The notes under the pieces: generated by a model
Seen by the model: only the letters and a program-made list of their open reading frames with translations
Database searches by the model: none
Told to the model about the DNA's origin: nothing
Translations under genes and position numbers: made by a program
Shown here: one piece after another, positions 1-11,004 of the stretch
How the letters are laid out: every line of letters starts with the position of its first letter
Numbering within the stretch: the first letter of the stretch is position 1
Source: Pterobdella sp. o SKG-2022
Lineage: Eukaryota > Annelida > Clitellata > Hirudinida > Piscicolidae
Length of the DNA: 64,000 bases
Reading direction: 5' to 3'
NCBI GenBank assembly: GCA_964035795.1
Contig: OZ038322.1
Location: 24,448,359-24,512,358 of the forward strand

Positions 1-76
1 TTTGCGGTGGTGAGGATGGTGGTGATTCATATGAAGAGATGATGGATGCATACTTGTCAGATGAGTTTTGGGCTAA

Positions 77-1132
77 TCAATCTTCAAGGTCTGCTGTGTA
101 TGCCGAGATGTTGCCCTTCTTCCAGTTCCACACTAGTCGTTTTGATCCCTTCTGTTGTTGTGGTGGGAGGTGGAGAGTCGTCAAGATTGGTCTGTGGTCG
201 GATGAAAGAGAATCCAGCGGTGTCCAGTCACAGTTGTGGTGAATGCCATTGTGGACGATGGTGACATCTGGAGAAGAGAATCCGCTGAAAGTTGGGTCTT
301 GGCGCTTGGCGAGTTCAGCATTGTTGAGAAAACCTCTCTCGGCATCCATGATGTCCTCCGCCAGCTAGGCATCTCTATCGTCAGAACGTGCATGCTTATC
401 ACATGTTTCATTGTGGGCATTCAAACCATCACGCGTGCTGAGTTCGGCATTGTTGAAAAAGCCGCTTTCAGCATCTATGATAACTTCCACCAGCTGGTCT
501 CCATGATCTTCCGGGCGGGCATGGAGATCCTATATGTCGTTGTGGGCATTCAAGTCAGCGCATATGACCTCATTCTCGTGTATTTCTGGTTGGATGGCCG
601 CTATTGAGAAGTCAACTTGTTGCAGGAAAGGTGAGTTCTCCAGAGGAAGATACCAGTTGGAGATCACCGTCTGCTGCTTGAAAGAAGGAATCTGAACAGA
701 CAGTTTTTCGAGGGCTCCGTCATCTTTATCGTCTAGAGTGAAAAGTTTATGGGATAGCGTCTTCTTCATGTAGGTCAGTAATTCCCCTTCTCGGGCTTCC
801 ACTTGAACTGGCTTGTCTTTTCGTACTGGGTAGTAGTTGCTGAGGCCTGGGGCTTTATCTCGAGAAAGGAAGCGACTTTCTTGAATTGTTATGAGGTCAG
901 CCTTGTGTTTTTCTGCTAGGTCTTCGAGTAGTTGGATTTCTCTATAAATACCGTTGGCATTCCATTGGAGAATGACGCGTTTGGGTTGGCTGACTGCAGT
1001 CGAGGTTTTGTCTAGTTTTTGTGAGTTGATTTTTGAGGTCCCTTCTAGTCTCTTTGTGGCCGGCACCGGAGGCAGCGCTATCTTGATGTTTGGATGTACA
1101 CATTTGCATGGCTTCGTAGTGTTGCCATGCAT
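77..1132 (-). pseudogene. Retrotransposon APE-type endonuclease, frameshifted
   Basis: Two minus-strand open segments (1132-530 and 349-77) carry successive parts of an exonuclease-endonuclease-phosphatase domain. The first has the N-terminal LQWNANGI motif, then ITIQES with the catalytic Glu, and ends at CADLNAHN. The second has the C-terminal SDHRPI motif with catalytic Asp and His. The enzyme would nick target DNA during target-primed reverse transcription. The two segments are out of register and separated by about 180 bases of broken frame, so this copy cannot make an active protein. Confidence 0.8.
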
Positions 1133-1703
1133 CGAATGTGGAAGGGATCTTTACACTGGCTGCACACTAGTCACCTAGCTCCGCGTCTAATACAGTCTTT
1201 ACAGTCTGCGCATCAAGTGCCGTCAAGTTTGGCTGCAAGTTTGTCTCTGGTCTGGTTGTCTCTAACAGCTGGTCACGATTGAGCTTCAGGAAGGAGCTTT
1301 GATGGATGTGGGGCACTTGATTTTCTGCAGGGGCGGCAGAACCAGTGCAGCAACTCCACAATCGAAGTCTATATTTTACCGCCTCTCTTCGCCTTTGTAG
1401 TAGGTTTGTGCAGAAAAAATATTAGGTTGCCCTACAGTCGTAGCAGCGGGCGCTAGGCGCGTTTGTTCTGATTGGATTGTTGCATTTGGCACATTGTTAT
1501 TTTCTGTTCTGTCATTGGGAGATGCTGCTGAAATACTACTTCGTTGGTGCCTTCGTCGTCACTGTACTGGCTCTGGTTTGGTCTCAGATGGGATATCCGG
1601 AATAGTGCTCCTTGTTTTGCTTGTTCCCTTTCCATTTTATTTAGATTGGTGCATCCAAGATGAGTTTGGAGGTTACAGGCGCTACAGTTGAGTCTTTCTT
1701 GTT

Positions 1704-2154
1704 TTACTCAGAAGTCTTTAACACATCTGGCGGACAGGTGGGCTGGTTGCATCTGTAGGCGGCATCGTAGACATTGGTAGTCATCCGTCTTTCGGCTTTA
1801 GGCCACCTCCGTCCTTGATAAGCCACTGCATTTGTGGTGGAAAGTTCTGTTGCATCGTTTGCACTGTAGCGCCTTCGACGTATCACTTCTCCCGCATTCT
1901 CCGCAGTGTTGTGTAGGATCCAAGTTGAGCTCTACAGCTCCGGAGCGTCTAAAGTTGAGTTGGAGGGCTCTAAAGGGTGGTGGTCTGGGGGCTAAGGCCA
2001 GTGAACCCAGACTTTGAAAAAATCCGTCTTTTCTCGTTGTTGCCAGAAATACTTCGTTTGGCCTGACTCCACGTAAAGGTGATTTCTGAAGCCGGGCTGG
2101 TGGTGATGATGAGCTTAGTTGGAGGTGGATTTGATGGGAATTGGAGATGATCAT
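1704..2154 (-). pseudogene. Retrotransposon PHD-type zinc finger ORF, frameshifted
   Basis: The frame from 2154 to about 1798 ends with CGECGRSD, then CKRC and FHHKCSGL, which is most of a C4HC3 zinc finger. The last pair, CNQPTC, lies in another frame at about 1715-1760, so a frameshift near 1800 splits the finger. The region before the finger is Ser/Pro-rich. PHD-like fingers of this kind occur in LINE ORF1 or at the start of LINE polyproteins, where they probably bind nucleic acid or protein. Confidence 0.65.
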
Positions 2155-2159
2155 TTATA

Positions 2160-2945
2160 TGCACTCATTAATATCTTTTCAATTTTTTATATTACAGATT
2201 ATTCCCTTTTTTTTTGCAAAAAAAAACTTTGAAGAAATACAAGCGCAGTTTCGCTAATGTTCTTTCATAAATCGACGTAAAAACGTTTTTTTTTAATTTT
2301 TAAATATTATTTATAAGTAGATTAAGTGTCTCTAAAAAGCTACAACAAACCTAATATTTTAACATGAATTAATTGCAAATGTAATACTTTATTAAATTTT
2401 ATCGACTGAATTAATTAACGAAAAAACAGTAATTTATCGGAGAGCATTAGCTTAAAAGAGACTATGGAAAGTTAAGATGGCTCATGGGAATGGTGAAAGC
2501 TGATGGTCACTTTCATATAATGATTGCTGTGTATATGAAGTTATGATCAGTTTGTGTACTGTTTTGTTCGAAAACTTGTTTTTGAGTATTTTTGAGTAGA
2601 TGCTCTTTTTCAAGGGCTTGTTGAGAATGGTGAGTACAGAGCAATGTGACATGTTTCAGACCATTTTTGTAGGAATATATTCATAATAAAGTGATTTTTT
2701 TTAATTATTTGCTGCTGAACTGAAATTATATTTGTCAAAACTTAATCTTGTTTCACTAACACTCATTTTAAAAAAAGAAAACTGTTCGAAAGTTCAAATT
2801 TTTTGTTTTAATATCAAAAGTCAAAAAAACCATAATAATACTGTTTATAGATTTCTCAGCGGTAGTTTACTTGAACCTCAACGTAACTCTGCATCCGACA
2901 TTAATTTGATTCAATAAAAAAGTCACTTGAAATTTTCGTTATGAA
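2160..2945. other. AT-rich intergenic stretch
   Basis: No coding potential recognised on either strand; short A and T runs only. It separates the 5' end of the left retrotransposon relic from the 3' end of the lectin gene. Confidence 0.5.
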
Positions 2946-2951
2946 TTTATT
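2946..2951 (-). terminator. Poly(A) signal of the lectin gene
   Basis: AATAAA on the minus strand (tttatt on plus), about 110 bases past the lectin stop codon. It is the first such hexamer downstream of the gene. Confidence 0.55.
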
Positions 2952-3060
2952 TTCAAAAAGTCAAACAGTAAAATGCTTTTGAAAGCTAGTGAATGAATCA
3001 AGTCAAGAACCATTCGAGTCCAAAACTGCGATCAGTTGATAACAAAATATGGTTTTTTTT

Positions 3061-3999
3061 TTAATTCGGAGGTGCTTTTTTGCACAAACCACATAATCTG
3101 GAGAAGCAGTATTCAAGTCTCCAATATATCCACCCCTGAGATATACAGTAAGGAATAGTATGGTCATTGTAATAGTCCCAGTTGACAGGTTTAAAGGTGG
3201 CAAGCTTTAGGTCAGGTTTAGTGGGAGTGAAACCGGATTTAGTTCCGTTATCAAACATGTAGATGGTGTTGTTGTAGCTCATGCCACCGATCCATACAAG
3301 TTTGTGTAGACAAGATGCTGAAAAATATTGAAACATGATTTTATCACACCAATGCAAGCAATGAAAAGCATAAAATTTATGCATTATTTTTTCTCACGAT
3401 AATGCCTAATGCATTCGAACTTGTATAAACTCAAATCTAAATTAGATCAATCTTGTAGTGAATGTCTAACCAACAGGGTAGGTCTGTATATCTTTGACGT
3501 ATTTGTGGTCTCCGTCATTTTCCACTGTGACTAAATGTCCATTTGCTTCTCGACATGTGTCTTGGGCGTTTTTCCATGTCATTTTGTTTACTCTTTTGAA
3601 ACAACGACCATACCAATAAAAGTAACCGTCACCACACTTTTCTGAAAATGTTTGTTTGAAGAAGTTAATTGACTATTTATAGTGGAATAAGTTATTTGTG
3701 CAAGCTAAAGAAAGGAAAAGTTTTGTCTTGCGAGATACAAAACCGCTTTTTTCCCTTCTCAACAAGAAACATGACTCTGTGGAGTTCTTTTGATGAACTC
3801 AAGCAAGTCAAGGTGTTTTCATGTCAAGATCAGGTCCGACTATGAACGAAACAACGATCCACACAATAGAAACAAGAAATGTCTTCTAGATATATAAAGA
3901 AAATTAGCAAAACAAATAATTTAAAATACTTGATGGTTGCAGAGATTGTGCCAGAGCACACGGGACTAAGAGGCAAGCTAAGAGAAGAAGGACTTTCAT
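3061..3999 (-). CDS. Secreted C-type lectin-like protein, 165 residues, 3 exons
   Basis: Coding exons are 3999-3930, 3641-3471 and 3317-3061; the phases match (A|AA, G|CA) and give a 165-residue protein. Exon 1 is a signal peptide (MKVLLLLACLLVPCALA). Exons 2 and 3 form one C-type lectin-like domain: CGDGYFYWYGRCF, the TWKNAQDTC helix, GHLVTVEN, WIGG, then VNWDYYND and a C-terminal block with four Cys ending CGLCKK. Usual Ca/sugar motifs (EPN or QPD, WND) are not seen, so sugar binding is doubtful. Such proteins often act in innate recognition or as secreted effectors. There are no further domains and no membrane anchor. A TATA box lies upstream and a poly(A) signal downstream. The gene lies between two retrotransposon relics but is itself intact. 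Confidence 0.88.
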
Positions 4000-4048
4000 G
4001 TTTTGTAATCTTCTGCAGAGATGGATTATGGCTGAAAAATCTGTCTTT

Positions 4049-4056
4049 CTTTTATA
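4049..4056 (-). promoter_or_regulatory. TATA box of the lectin gene
   Basis: TATAAAAG on the minus strand, about 50 bases upstream of the lectin ATG. That spacing predicts a short 5' leader of roughly 20-30 bases. A consensus TATA box fits a highly expressed tissue-specific secreted protein. Confidence 0.65.
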
Positions 4057-4059
4057 CTC

Positions 4060-5479
4060 ACAAAGTTATCTTGAAAACTCAATGATAGAATAAACTTTAG
4101 CAATCAATGAAGGGAACTTTTTCAAAGAAAAATTCTTCATGATCTTTCTAATTATTTTTGAACATGGTTGGAAACTTACGGAATCTTTCGAAATCAGTCA
4201 AAAAAAAATATATATTCAAATAAACAGTTATTTGAAACATCTAAATAGCATCTTAAAAGTTGAAAAAGTCTTTTGAAACTTGTTAACGTGTTTGTAGTAA
4301 CGAAGAATCGATACAAAATTTTTAATTTTATATATGCTTGGTAATAAGTTCCTTTGGAGTTGCATGTTACCCAATGTGCTTCTCAAGCTACACACAAAGT
4401 ATTCAAATCAATCCATATCAGTGGAACCAGGCACTGATATTTTCATTAAACTCCTTTGTAAGTGATATTGAAATACCTAATGAAGTTTTACAGTGTTTTC
4501 AACATTTATACATTTTATAGTTGAATTTATTTATTTCAAATTGTAATTTAAATTTTGTAAAGTCAAAAACATCAAATATTTCAATAAAATATAAATTGTT
4601 CGTACTATTTTTAGCAAAACTTGAAAAATGTTCACAATTTCAGAAGATCAGTATCAATCAGATGAACGTGTGGCCATTCAACTCGAGAGATGGCGTTTTG
4701 ATCGGCTTTTTGGACAGGGAGTTTCAACATTAGACCTCATAAAAGAATTTTTACAATTTTAGGAGATCAATATGAATTTAATCCCCTTATGGTCATTCAA
4801 CTTTTCAGCATGAAAAGACGTGCTAATTTTTTTTGCGTAATATTAAGAAAGTGGAACAACGATTTGGAAAGATGACGCAAAAAACAACCATTCACATAAG
4901 AAGCATTTACAGAAAGATTTGGATTACTTTTTTGATAATACTCAATTTGCGAGTTTTTGGCATTAGAACAAATTTCACTTGAAGTTTGTGAACAAAGTTT
5001 GTTTCAGATTTTTTGTTTTATTTTGACAAATTATGAGTCAATTTGTTGGATTTTGCTAAAATTTAGCGGTTGGAAAATTTGTTTTCTTGGCGTAATTTAG
5101 AAGTTTTTTTTTGTTTTGGCAAGTATTTTTGTCATATTCTGAAATTAACTGAATTTTTGAAAATTTCAACAAATGTGGTTGTGTTGGGGATGGGGTGGTT
5201 GTGATGGAAATAGTGATAAAGGGGATGATGATGGTGGTGGTGTGGAGGATAATGATGGTGAAACAAGTGGGACAAATGGAGATACTTAACACTTCATCAA
5301 TAAACCACAACACAATTACAACAGCAAGAACATATAAAAAAAAGGCCAGAACTCTCATCGTATACTGTCAGCCACGAACATGGTCAGACATAAACGCACA
5401 TGCCTATAATCCTCCCGAAGACATGTCTCTCATGCTTCTAATGAAGCGAAACACGAGCAGATAAGACAAAAGTTAATGA
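4060..5479. other. AT-rich intergenic DNA with purine/GT simple repeat
   Basis: No gene recognised. Short GATGGTGGTG-type simple repeats occur at about 5190-5265 and again at 5480-5520, the latter next to the 3' end of the second retrotransposon relic. Short open frames here look random. Confidence 0.5.
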
Positions 5480-5589
5480 TAATGATGGTGTTAGAGTGAT
5501 GATGGTGGTGGTGATGGTTGTTGCTGAGCATTGCAATATAGTCGTTCGTCGTTTCCGTTTATTCCCTCCTACTATCTAGAGTTTTTCTG

Positions 5590-6330
5590 GTCGACAGGTG
5601 GATAACTGGCCACACTAAGAGAATGTGCTCAGCTGTCTCTTCCCCCATCCCGCATCCCCGACATAGGGTTGACTCTTCGCGGTCGATCTTCTCCATCCAG
5701 TATCGAAGATCTGGGTCGTGACCACTCCGGAGTCGGCTGAGGGTTACTTGTTCCCTCCGACTCTAAAGCTTCTTTTCTGTTTTATTAAATAGCTCCCCCC
5801 TCCCCCAATATCTTTATTCAAGTCTGGTTTTTGTGACGAATTCCTTGCGTGTGGAGCGCCGGATAGCTGCCTTTGCTGTAGTATATAAGATGCCAACGTG
5901 GCCTTGGTTATACTTGGTTCCTTCTTTCGCTGCTACGTCGGCCAGCTCATTCCCTTCCATTCCGCAGTGGCTTTGGCACCAAGTGAACTTCACAGTACAT
6001 TTGCGGCGGTAGCATATCTGTAGGCTTTCTAAGATGTCTTTTTCTTCTTAGCTGTTGCATAATATCGATGAGCTAAGGTACTTGATTCTCTTGAGAACTG
6101 CTCTACTGTCTGACACTACGCGTACAGTTTTCAGTTTTTGGTGTTGTGCTACCTCTTCCAGGAGCAACGCAATAGCTTTGAACTCTGCTTGGAAAGACGA
6201 GTACCATCTACCGGCCGGGATACTAACTGTGTGGATTACTTCTACTTTTCAGAGGGTCCCTTAGTGAACACTATTCCCGCTTGGCCGTTCTTTTTCCCTT
6301 TTGACGTTAAGCCGTCTGTGTATATGGTGA
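5590..6330 (-). pseudogene. Retrotransposon RNase H domain and Cys-rich tail, fragmented
   Basis: Minus-strand pieces show the RNase H catalytic set: IYTDG at about 6315 (first Asp), FQAEFKAIA near 6190-6215 (Glu), VRVVSDSRAV near 6100-6130 (Asp), and WCQSHCGMEGNELADVAA at 5935-5990 (last Asp). A CRGCG...AEHIL element follows, as in other RNase H-bearing LINEs. The domain degrades the RNA strand during reverse transcription. Frame interruptions lie between the parts. Confidence 0.8.
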
Positions 6331-6903
6331 TGTCAAATTCCACCCAGTTTGCCGCCAGCTTCGCCATCACCGCGTTCTTGTTTTTCTCTGTAAATGGTCA
6401 TTTTCGCCTTTCCAGTTCAAATATCAAAGTTTCTTTCTCTATCCACGGAGGTGTCGATTCAGGAAACTGTGGAGGCGCAACTTCACCGAAGATTTATGTC
6501 CACAGTGTCATAGCCTTTTCCCTCCATTCCAACTTTTTTGTTCTCTGTTTCACTTTCTTTGTTGCCATTTGTTTTCTCGGGTTAGTCTGATCTTCTCTAA
6601 GGCATTTTTCACTTAGTTGGTCTCGTCAGGTGGCTACTTTAGGGAGATTGGCTTCGGCGAGTATTGAGTCTTCTGGTGTTGAGCGTAGTTGTCCCGTTAT
6701 TGTTCGTTCCACAAAGCGTTAGCTAGCCTCTTACTTCTCGACATTCGTTTCATAAATTCATGGTAACCAAGCTTCCGCCGCATATTCGATGGACGACCTG
6801 CCTACTGCCATGTAGGTGGCACGGAGTGTCTCTTAACCGTAATCCCATTTGGTATTGGCTAGTTTTCTCAATGCTACTGTCCCTTTTTTCACTTTCCTAC
6901 AAA

Positions 6904-8220
6904 CTATATCTGTATGGGCAAAAACGTCAATTGTCGGTCGTACGTCACTCCAAGGAACTTCGGGTTTTCATTGTACTTCAGTCTGCATCCGTTCAGCAAC
7001 AAATTCGGTTCCCATTTTGCTTCGTGTGTGTTGGTAGAGAAGAATTTACTCTCCGACTTCGCAGCCGATATCATCATTTTCCACTCCTTCGCCCAACTTT
7101 CCAGTTTTCGGAGGGCTCTTTGTACCATTTTGACCGCCTCCTTCAAGTTTGAGTGTTGTGCTCATATTGCTACGTCATCGGCAAAGATACTTTTCTCAAC
7201 TCCCTCCAGCTTCCCAGCTATATAGTCAATGAAGAACTGGAATAAGAATGGCGACAGCACTGATCCTTGAGAGACTCTTTGCTTAAATACTTTCTTCTTG
7301 CTCTGCTTCCCTTCATAAGTCACCCAGTTAATCCTGTTTGACAGTCATTCTTGAATCCAGCGAACCATCTTCATTCGTACTCCTTTCTTTGCCATTTTTA
7401 ACAGTAGTGCATCTTGCCACATGCCATCATACGCCTTCGAATAGTCGATGAGCGTCATCACTGTTCTTTGCATTTGGTTTTGCTGGCAACCGTCGGCTAT
7501 AGATTGTGATAATCGGCGTAGCAGCTTTTCGGTGCTTCTTCATAGCCTGAAGCCAGCCAGAAATGATGAAAGAAGATTACCGCTTTTGCTCAGGTGTCTC
7601 AATGTGTTACTTCTCATCACCTTTACGAGCACTGACGTGAAGGATATGGGTCTGAAATTCCCTAGTACGTTCGCTTTCTTTTCTAGTTTCAGCATTTAGC
7701 TTATATTTGCAACTCTCCTTTCCTGCGGAACTTCTTTGTTTAGCCATGATGTATTGTAGATATCTGTGAGAACTTCAATGGCTTTGGGGCCCATGTGATG
7801 CATTAACCTGGAATGGATTCTGTATAGTCCGGCTGCCTCAGCTGGATTCAGCTGTCTGACTGCCGCCTTGACCTCTGCATCCGAAAACGCCTGACATCCT
7901 TCATCCTTATTTTGTTTTCTTCTCAGGTAGTCATTGAGATTCTCCCTCATACTTCGGTTGTGCTTTTCAATCTTTAGTGTGGATGCTGTGTGGTATGCGC
8001 GTACGAAACCATCGGCTTTCTGCTTGTTGCTAACTAATGTCCTGTCTCCCTTTATAATCACTCTAGATGGGTCGTTATTTTTCGGATTCGTCAGGTTCTT
8101 TAGCATGCTCCACATGTTACTTGTTCCTTTTGCTTCTATGACTTTGCTCTTCCAAATATCTCTTTTTTTATCTCCTACCATCGATTTTAACGTAGCTATC
8201 GCAGAATGGTTAACTACCAA
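6904..8220 (-). pseudogene. Retrotransposon reverse transcriptase, fragmented
   Basis: The 8220-7696 frame (174 residues) covers the pre-RT linker and the RT start, with NPAEAAGLYRIHSRL (family form NK-x-PG-x-D) and PQERRVANIS. The middle of the RT, with the catalytic YADD box, falls in the shifted sequence between 7696 and 7150. The 7146-6904 frame is the RT thumb (KLESWAKEWKMMIS, then PKFLGVTYDR). At least two frame breaks are needed to join these parts. Confidence 0.8.
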
Positions 8221-8260
8221 AATAAATCCAGGAATACCAGCTTCCCACCGGATATAACCA

Positions 8261-8763
8261 TAGTTACGATTTAATTTTTCGTGCTAATGCTTTATGATAA
8301 GGCTAAATTTATCGAAATTATAGTTTTTGATTCTTAATAAATCTATTAAAAATTCCTCTTATTAGATGTTTTTCGTTCCAAAATATTGAAGAAAAATACA
8401 TACGATGTCTTGGAAAAATTATAACAATTGATAACGTAAGTTCATCTTACGAGTATTGAGTAAATAAATTTTTTGTGTTTTTGGCTTTTTCACGCCATCA
8501 ATATAACATCACAGAAAAAAACACAAGAGGCTTAAAATGCAGAGCGACCAACACAAAGACACAACTAACCGGCAATTCAAGCTTAATATCACAGTCATCG
8601 AGAGGGGCTACATTTCCCTTTCTTGTTACGGTCAGTCCCTTCTTCTTGCCTTTGTTATTGTTGTTGCCCAGTAAAGCGTCATTCGATGTTGGAGTGTCCT
8701 GGGATAGTTATGATGAAATGGATAGCAATAATAATAAAAGAAATATAAATAGTAAGTATGATA
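8261..8763. other. Unannotated AT-rich stretch
   Basis: Between the truncated retrotransposon end and the inverted repeat. An open plus-strand frame at 8475-8810 has no recognisable similarity and is probably chance. Confidence 0.4.
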
Positions 8764-8955
8764 AATTTACCAGTAAACTTCAAATTACGAGGATTTATAA
8801 GAACACGTAGAAAAAATTTTTATTTAGCTAGTATTTTCTCTAAACTTTGCTAATATATTATGACAAGGTTTTACTTGTTGGAAATTTTAGCTAAATAAAA
8901 ATTTTTTCTACGTGTTCTTATGACTCCTCGTAATTTGAAGTTTACAGGTGAAATT
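8764..8955. repeat. Long inverted repeat (fold-back element)
   Basis: Arms of about 70-75 bases at 8764-8838 and 8880-8955 are near-perfect reverse complements; for example acgtagaaaaaatttttatt on the left matches aataaaaattttttctacgt on the right. There are only a few mismatches and a spacer of about 40 bases. Size and AT richness fit a fold-back or MITE-type element, or a hairpin transcript. No coding capacity. Confidence 0.8.
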
Positions 8956-9955
8956 CAAGTTTAAAAAAGAACATACGATGTCTTTAAAAAACTGAGTTAT
9001 TCAATTATATTGGTTCCATTGCTATTTTTTAAATTTTACTTTCATTATTATCACTATGTATGATAATATAATAGTGATAATAATGAAATAAATATAATCG
9101 AATGACGAAATTTATGATAGAAATAATGATAAGAATAATATTAACACTAATAATAATGAATATAATAGTAGTAGCAAAGGTGAATTTAATGATGTCAAAA
9201 ATAACAATAGCTATCCACAACTACCTCATAATTTTTAAATGATTGACCAAGAATGGTGCAAATAACTTTTAAAATATATTTAAATAGTTAGCTAGACACA
9301 AATATTTTAGATCTTCAAACCAAACTTCTGAAAATGACTGGATTTATTTCATACAAAACATTTTTGTTCTTTTCTCCATTCCTTACTGTCCAAGGCATCC
9401 TTTTCTTTTGAACCAACTTTAACAACTTCTTAAACTCGTTTCCTCTCAACTTGTATACTCCCCTTTTTTTAATATCTGTTTTTGGAAACTTTAAGTATAA
9501 AGAAAATACGTTTAAATGATATTACGATATCAAAAAAAATAAAAAGAATATTATGTTCAAATAAGAAATTTTTCTGTTTACTATACAAACAGAAAAGGGA
9601 TAAAATTGAATGAAGTTGAAAAATTCTTTAATAAAACTAGATCTGTTTCCTGTTATCAAAAAAAATGAAAAAACTATCAAATAAAGTGAGAAAAACCTTC
9701 AAGACTGAAAAATGCATCATTATCAGCCGTTATTAAATAGTGCTTGATAATGATGGTGTAAACCCATTGGCACACTCAGTTTAAGTATCCATCAGTATCG
9801 TTATAAGCGTCTTAACATAAATATTTATTAGTATTTCCAAAAGAACACTTAGTATAAGCACCAAAAGGATGAAAGTAATATTACCAACATATGACATAAA
9901 TAATGAATTTGAAAGTTAAAATTTATATATTTATTATGACCAAAACCAGTTTTTA
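8956..9955. other. AT-rich DNA with AAT/GATA-type simple repeats
   Basis: The segment at about 9030-9200 is low-complexity sequence built from taa, gat and aat units. The rest is ordinary AT-rich DNA with no recognised gene. Confidence 0.5.
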
Positions 9956-9959
9956 GGAG

Positions 9960-10075
9960 CTGTAGTAGAGTTGGTCCTGCCATATGGATCAGCTACCTGG
10001 ACGTTGACAAAAAAATTGTTAAGAAGCTCTTGATATACCAGAATGTTGAGATCTTTGTTAAGCAAGGCTCCACTA
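9960..10075 (+). pseudogene. Retrotransposon RT C-terminal fragment (YGS-x-TWTLTK type)
   Basis: Plus-strand frame with LPYGSATWTLTKKLL, then a stop, then YTRMLR. This is the widespread LINE motif YGxETWTLTK...YTRMLR that follows the RT in many invertebrate elements. The piece is only about 115 bases long and is broken by a stop. Confidence 0.6.
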
Positions 10076-10084
10076 TTGTAACTC

Positions 10085-10490
10085 TCTCCTTTGTGGGCTT
10101 TTGAACTTTCTCATTTCTAAGTTGCAATCTCTCCAGAATCGCGCTGCCAAAACTGTTTTTCAAGCCGATTATTATTCTTCATCTCGCGCTTGCCTCGATC
10201 GCTTTCATTGTTTGCTGGTCGCCTTTAAGAGCCCGGTTCAAGTTACTGTGCTTACTGCTAACATCAGCCAGCCAGTTTATATGAGCTTTTTTCTATCAGA
10301 CAGACTCATGAAACTCTCAGGTCTATGGCTGCATCAGCCTGTCTCTCCTAGCCCTTTTTCAGGTCACTTATTTTTTGCATATCGCTCATCATTTATGGAA
10401 TTCTCTTCCACTTTATCTGCGTCTATCACCTTCTCTTAAGCATTTTCACAGGCGTTTAAAAACGCATCTTTATAGCCGATTCTCTCTGTT
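10085..10490 (+). pseudogene. CR1/L2-like retrotransposon 3' end, frameshifted
   Basis: Plus-strand frame 10101-10439 opens with KLQSLQNRAAKTVFQADYY, the classic post-RT motif of CR1/L2-type LINEs. The closing motif HHLWNSLPLYLRLSP and LKHFHRRLKTHLYSRF appears in a different frame at about 10380-10490, so at least one frameshift is present. This is the 3' end of a different element from the piece just upstream. Confidence 0.75.
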
Positions 10491-10940
10491 CTAGTTTTTT
10501 TGACTACACAAGCGCTTCTGCAACAAACCTAGTTTGCAAACTGCACGCCTTACAAATGAATTACTAATAAGAAGAATAGATTTCTGAAGTTTTTTCTATA
10601 TAAAGATCGTTTTTCTTCTAAAAACACTACTTTTATTAAAATTTATCATTGCTCTTGTAAATTAAAGTTTTACTTTTTATTAGAATTTCAAAAAACTCTG
10701 AATAATTATGTTTATAAATTATAAATTTCATTTCAAAGTTCCATGTGAAAACTTGACAAAAGATTTAACGAGTGTAATTCACTAATTGAACTTTTTGTTA
10801 AGTTAAAAAAATTAAAAATACTTAATATAAAAATTAAACGTTATTTTAAAACTTTTTTTGAACTTGAATATAATTTTTAAAAATGACTTTTGATCATCTA
10901 TTAAGCGCTATATGTATTATCATTTCTTTGAGCTCGTTTA

Positions 10941-10954
10941 CTTTCCTTTTTCCG
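10941..10954 (+). promoter_or_regulatory. Likely RPL5 transcription start (5'TOP tract)
   Basis: CTTTCCTTTTTCCG is a pyrimidine tract of the kind that starts ribosomal protein mRNAs (5' terminal oligopyrimidine). It lies about 65 bases upstream of the start codon. Start here is inferred from the tract. If correct, translation would be under mTOR/LARP1-type control as in other animals. Confidence 0.55.
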
Positions 10955-11004
10955 AAACTCGTACTCTGTCCGATTTGTTTTCGGATTTGTGGTGGAAATA
11001 CGTG

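Larger units (their letters stand above)
1..2154 (-). mobile_element. Broken non-LTR (LINE-type) retrotransposon, 5' portion
   Basis: Minus-strand relic reading from about 2154 towards the left edge. It holds a PHD-type zinc finger followed by an APE-type endonuclease, both interrupted by frameshifts and stops. This order (zinc-finger ORF, then endonuclease) is that of Jockey/I/CR1-group LINEs. The reverse transcriptase that should follow lies outside the window. Base composition is clearly GC-richer than the flanking DNA, as expected for a recent insertion into AT-rich sequence. Clade assignment is uncertain. Confidence 0.8.
5480..8260 (-). mobile_element. Broken non-LTR retrotransposon, 3' portion with RT and RNase H
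   Basis: Minus-strand relic. Reading from 8260 to 5480 it contains the linker before the reverse transcriptase, parts of the RT, an RNase H domain, and a C-terminal Cys-rich element (CRGCGMGEETAEHIL at about 5630-5680). RNase H places it in the I/Jockey-related group that carries this domain. It appears 5'-truncated near 8260, as is typical of LINE insertions. A GATGGTG-type simple repeat at 5480-5520 may be its 3' tail. Several frameshifts and stops make it non-functional. Confidence 0.85.

Noticed and set aside
236..607. Plus-strand 123-residue open frame over the left retrotransposon
   Set aside because: It is the antisense shadow of the minus-strand endonuclease relic and has no motifs of its own.
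6055..7225. Several plus-strand open frames of 60-150 residues
   Set aside because: They overlap the minus-strand RT and RNase H relic and have no recognisable features.
9029..9220. Minus-strand hydrophobic open frame
   Set aside because: Translation of low-complexity taa/gat sequence; Ile/Tyr-rich by composition only.
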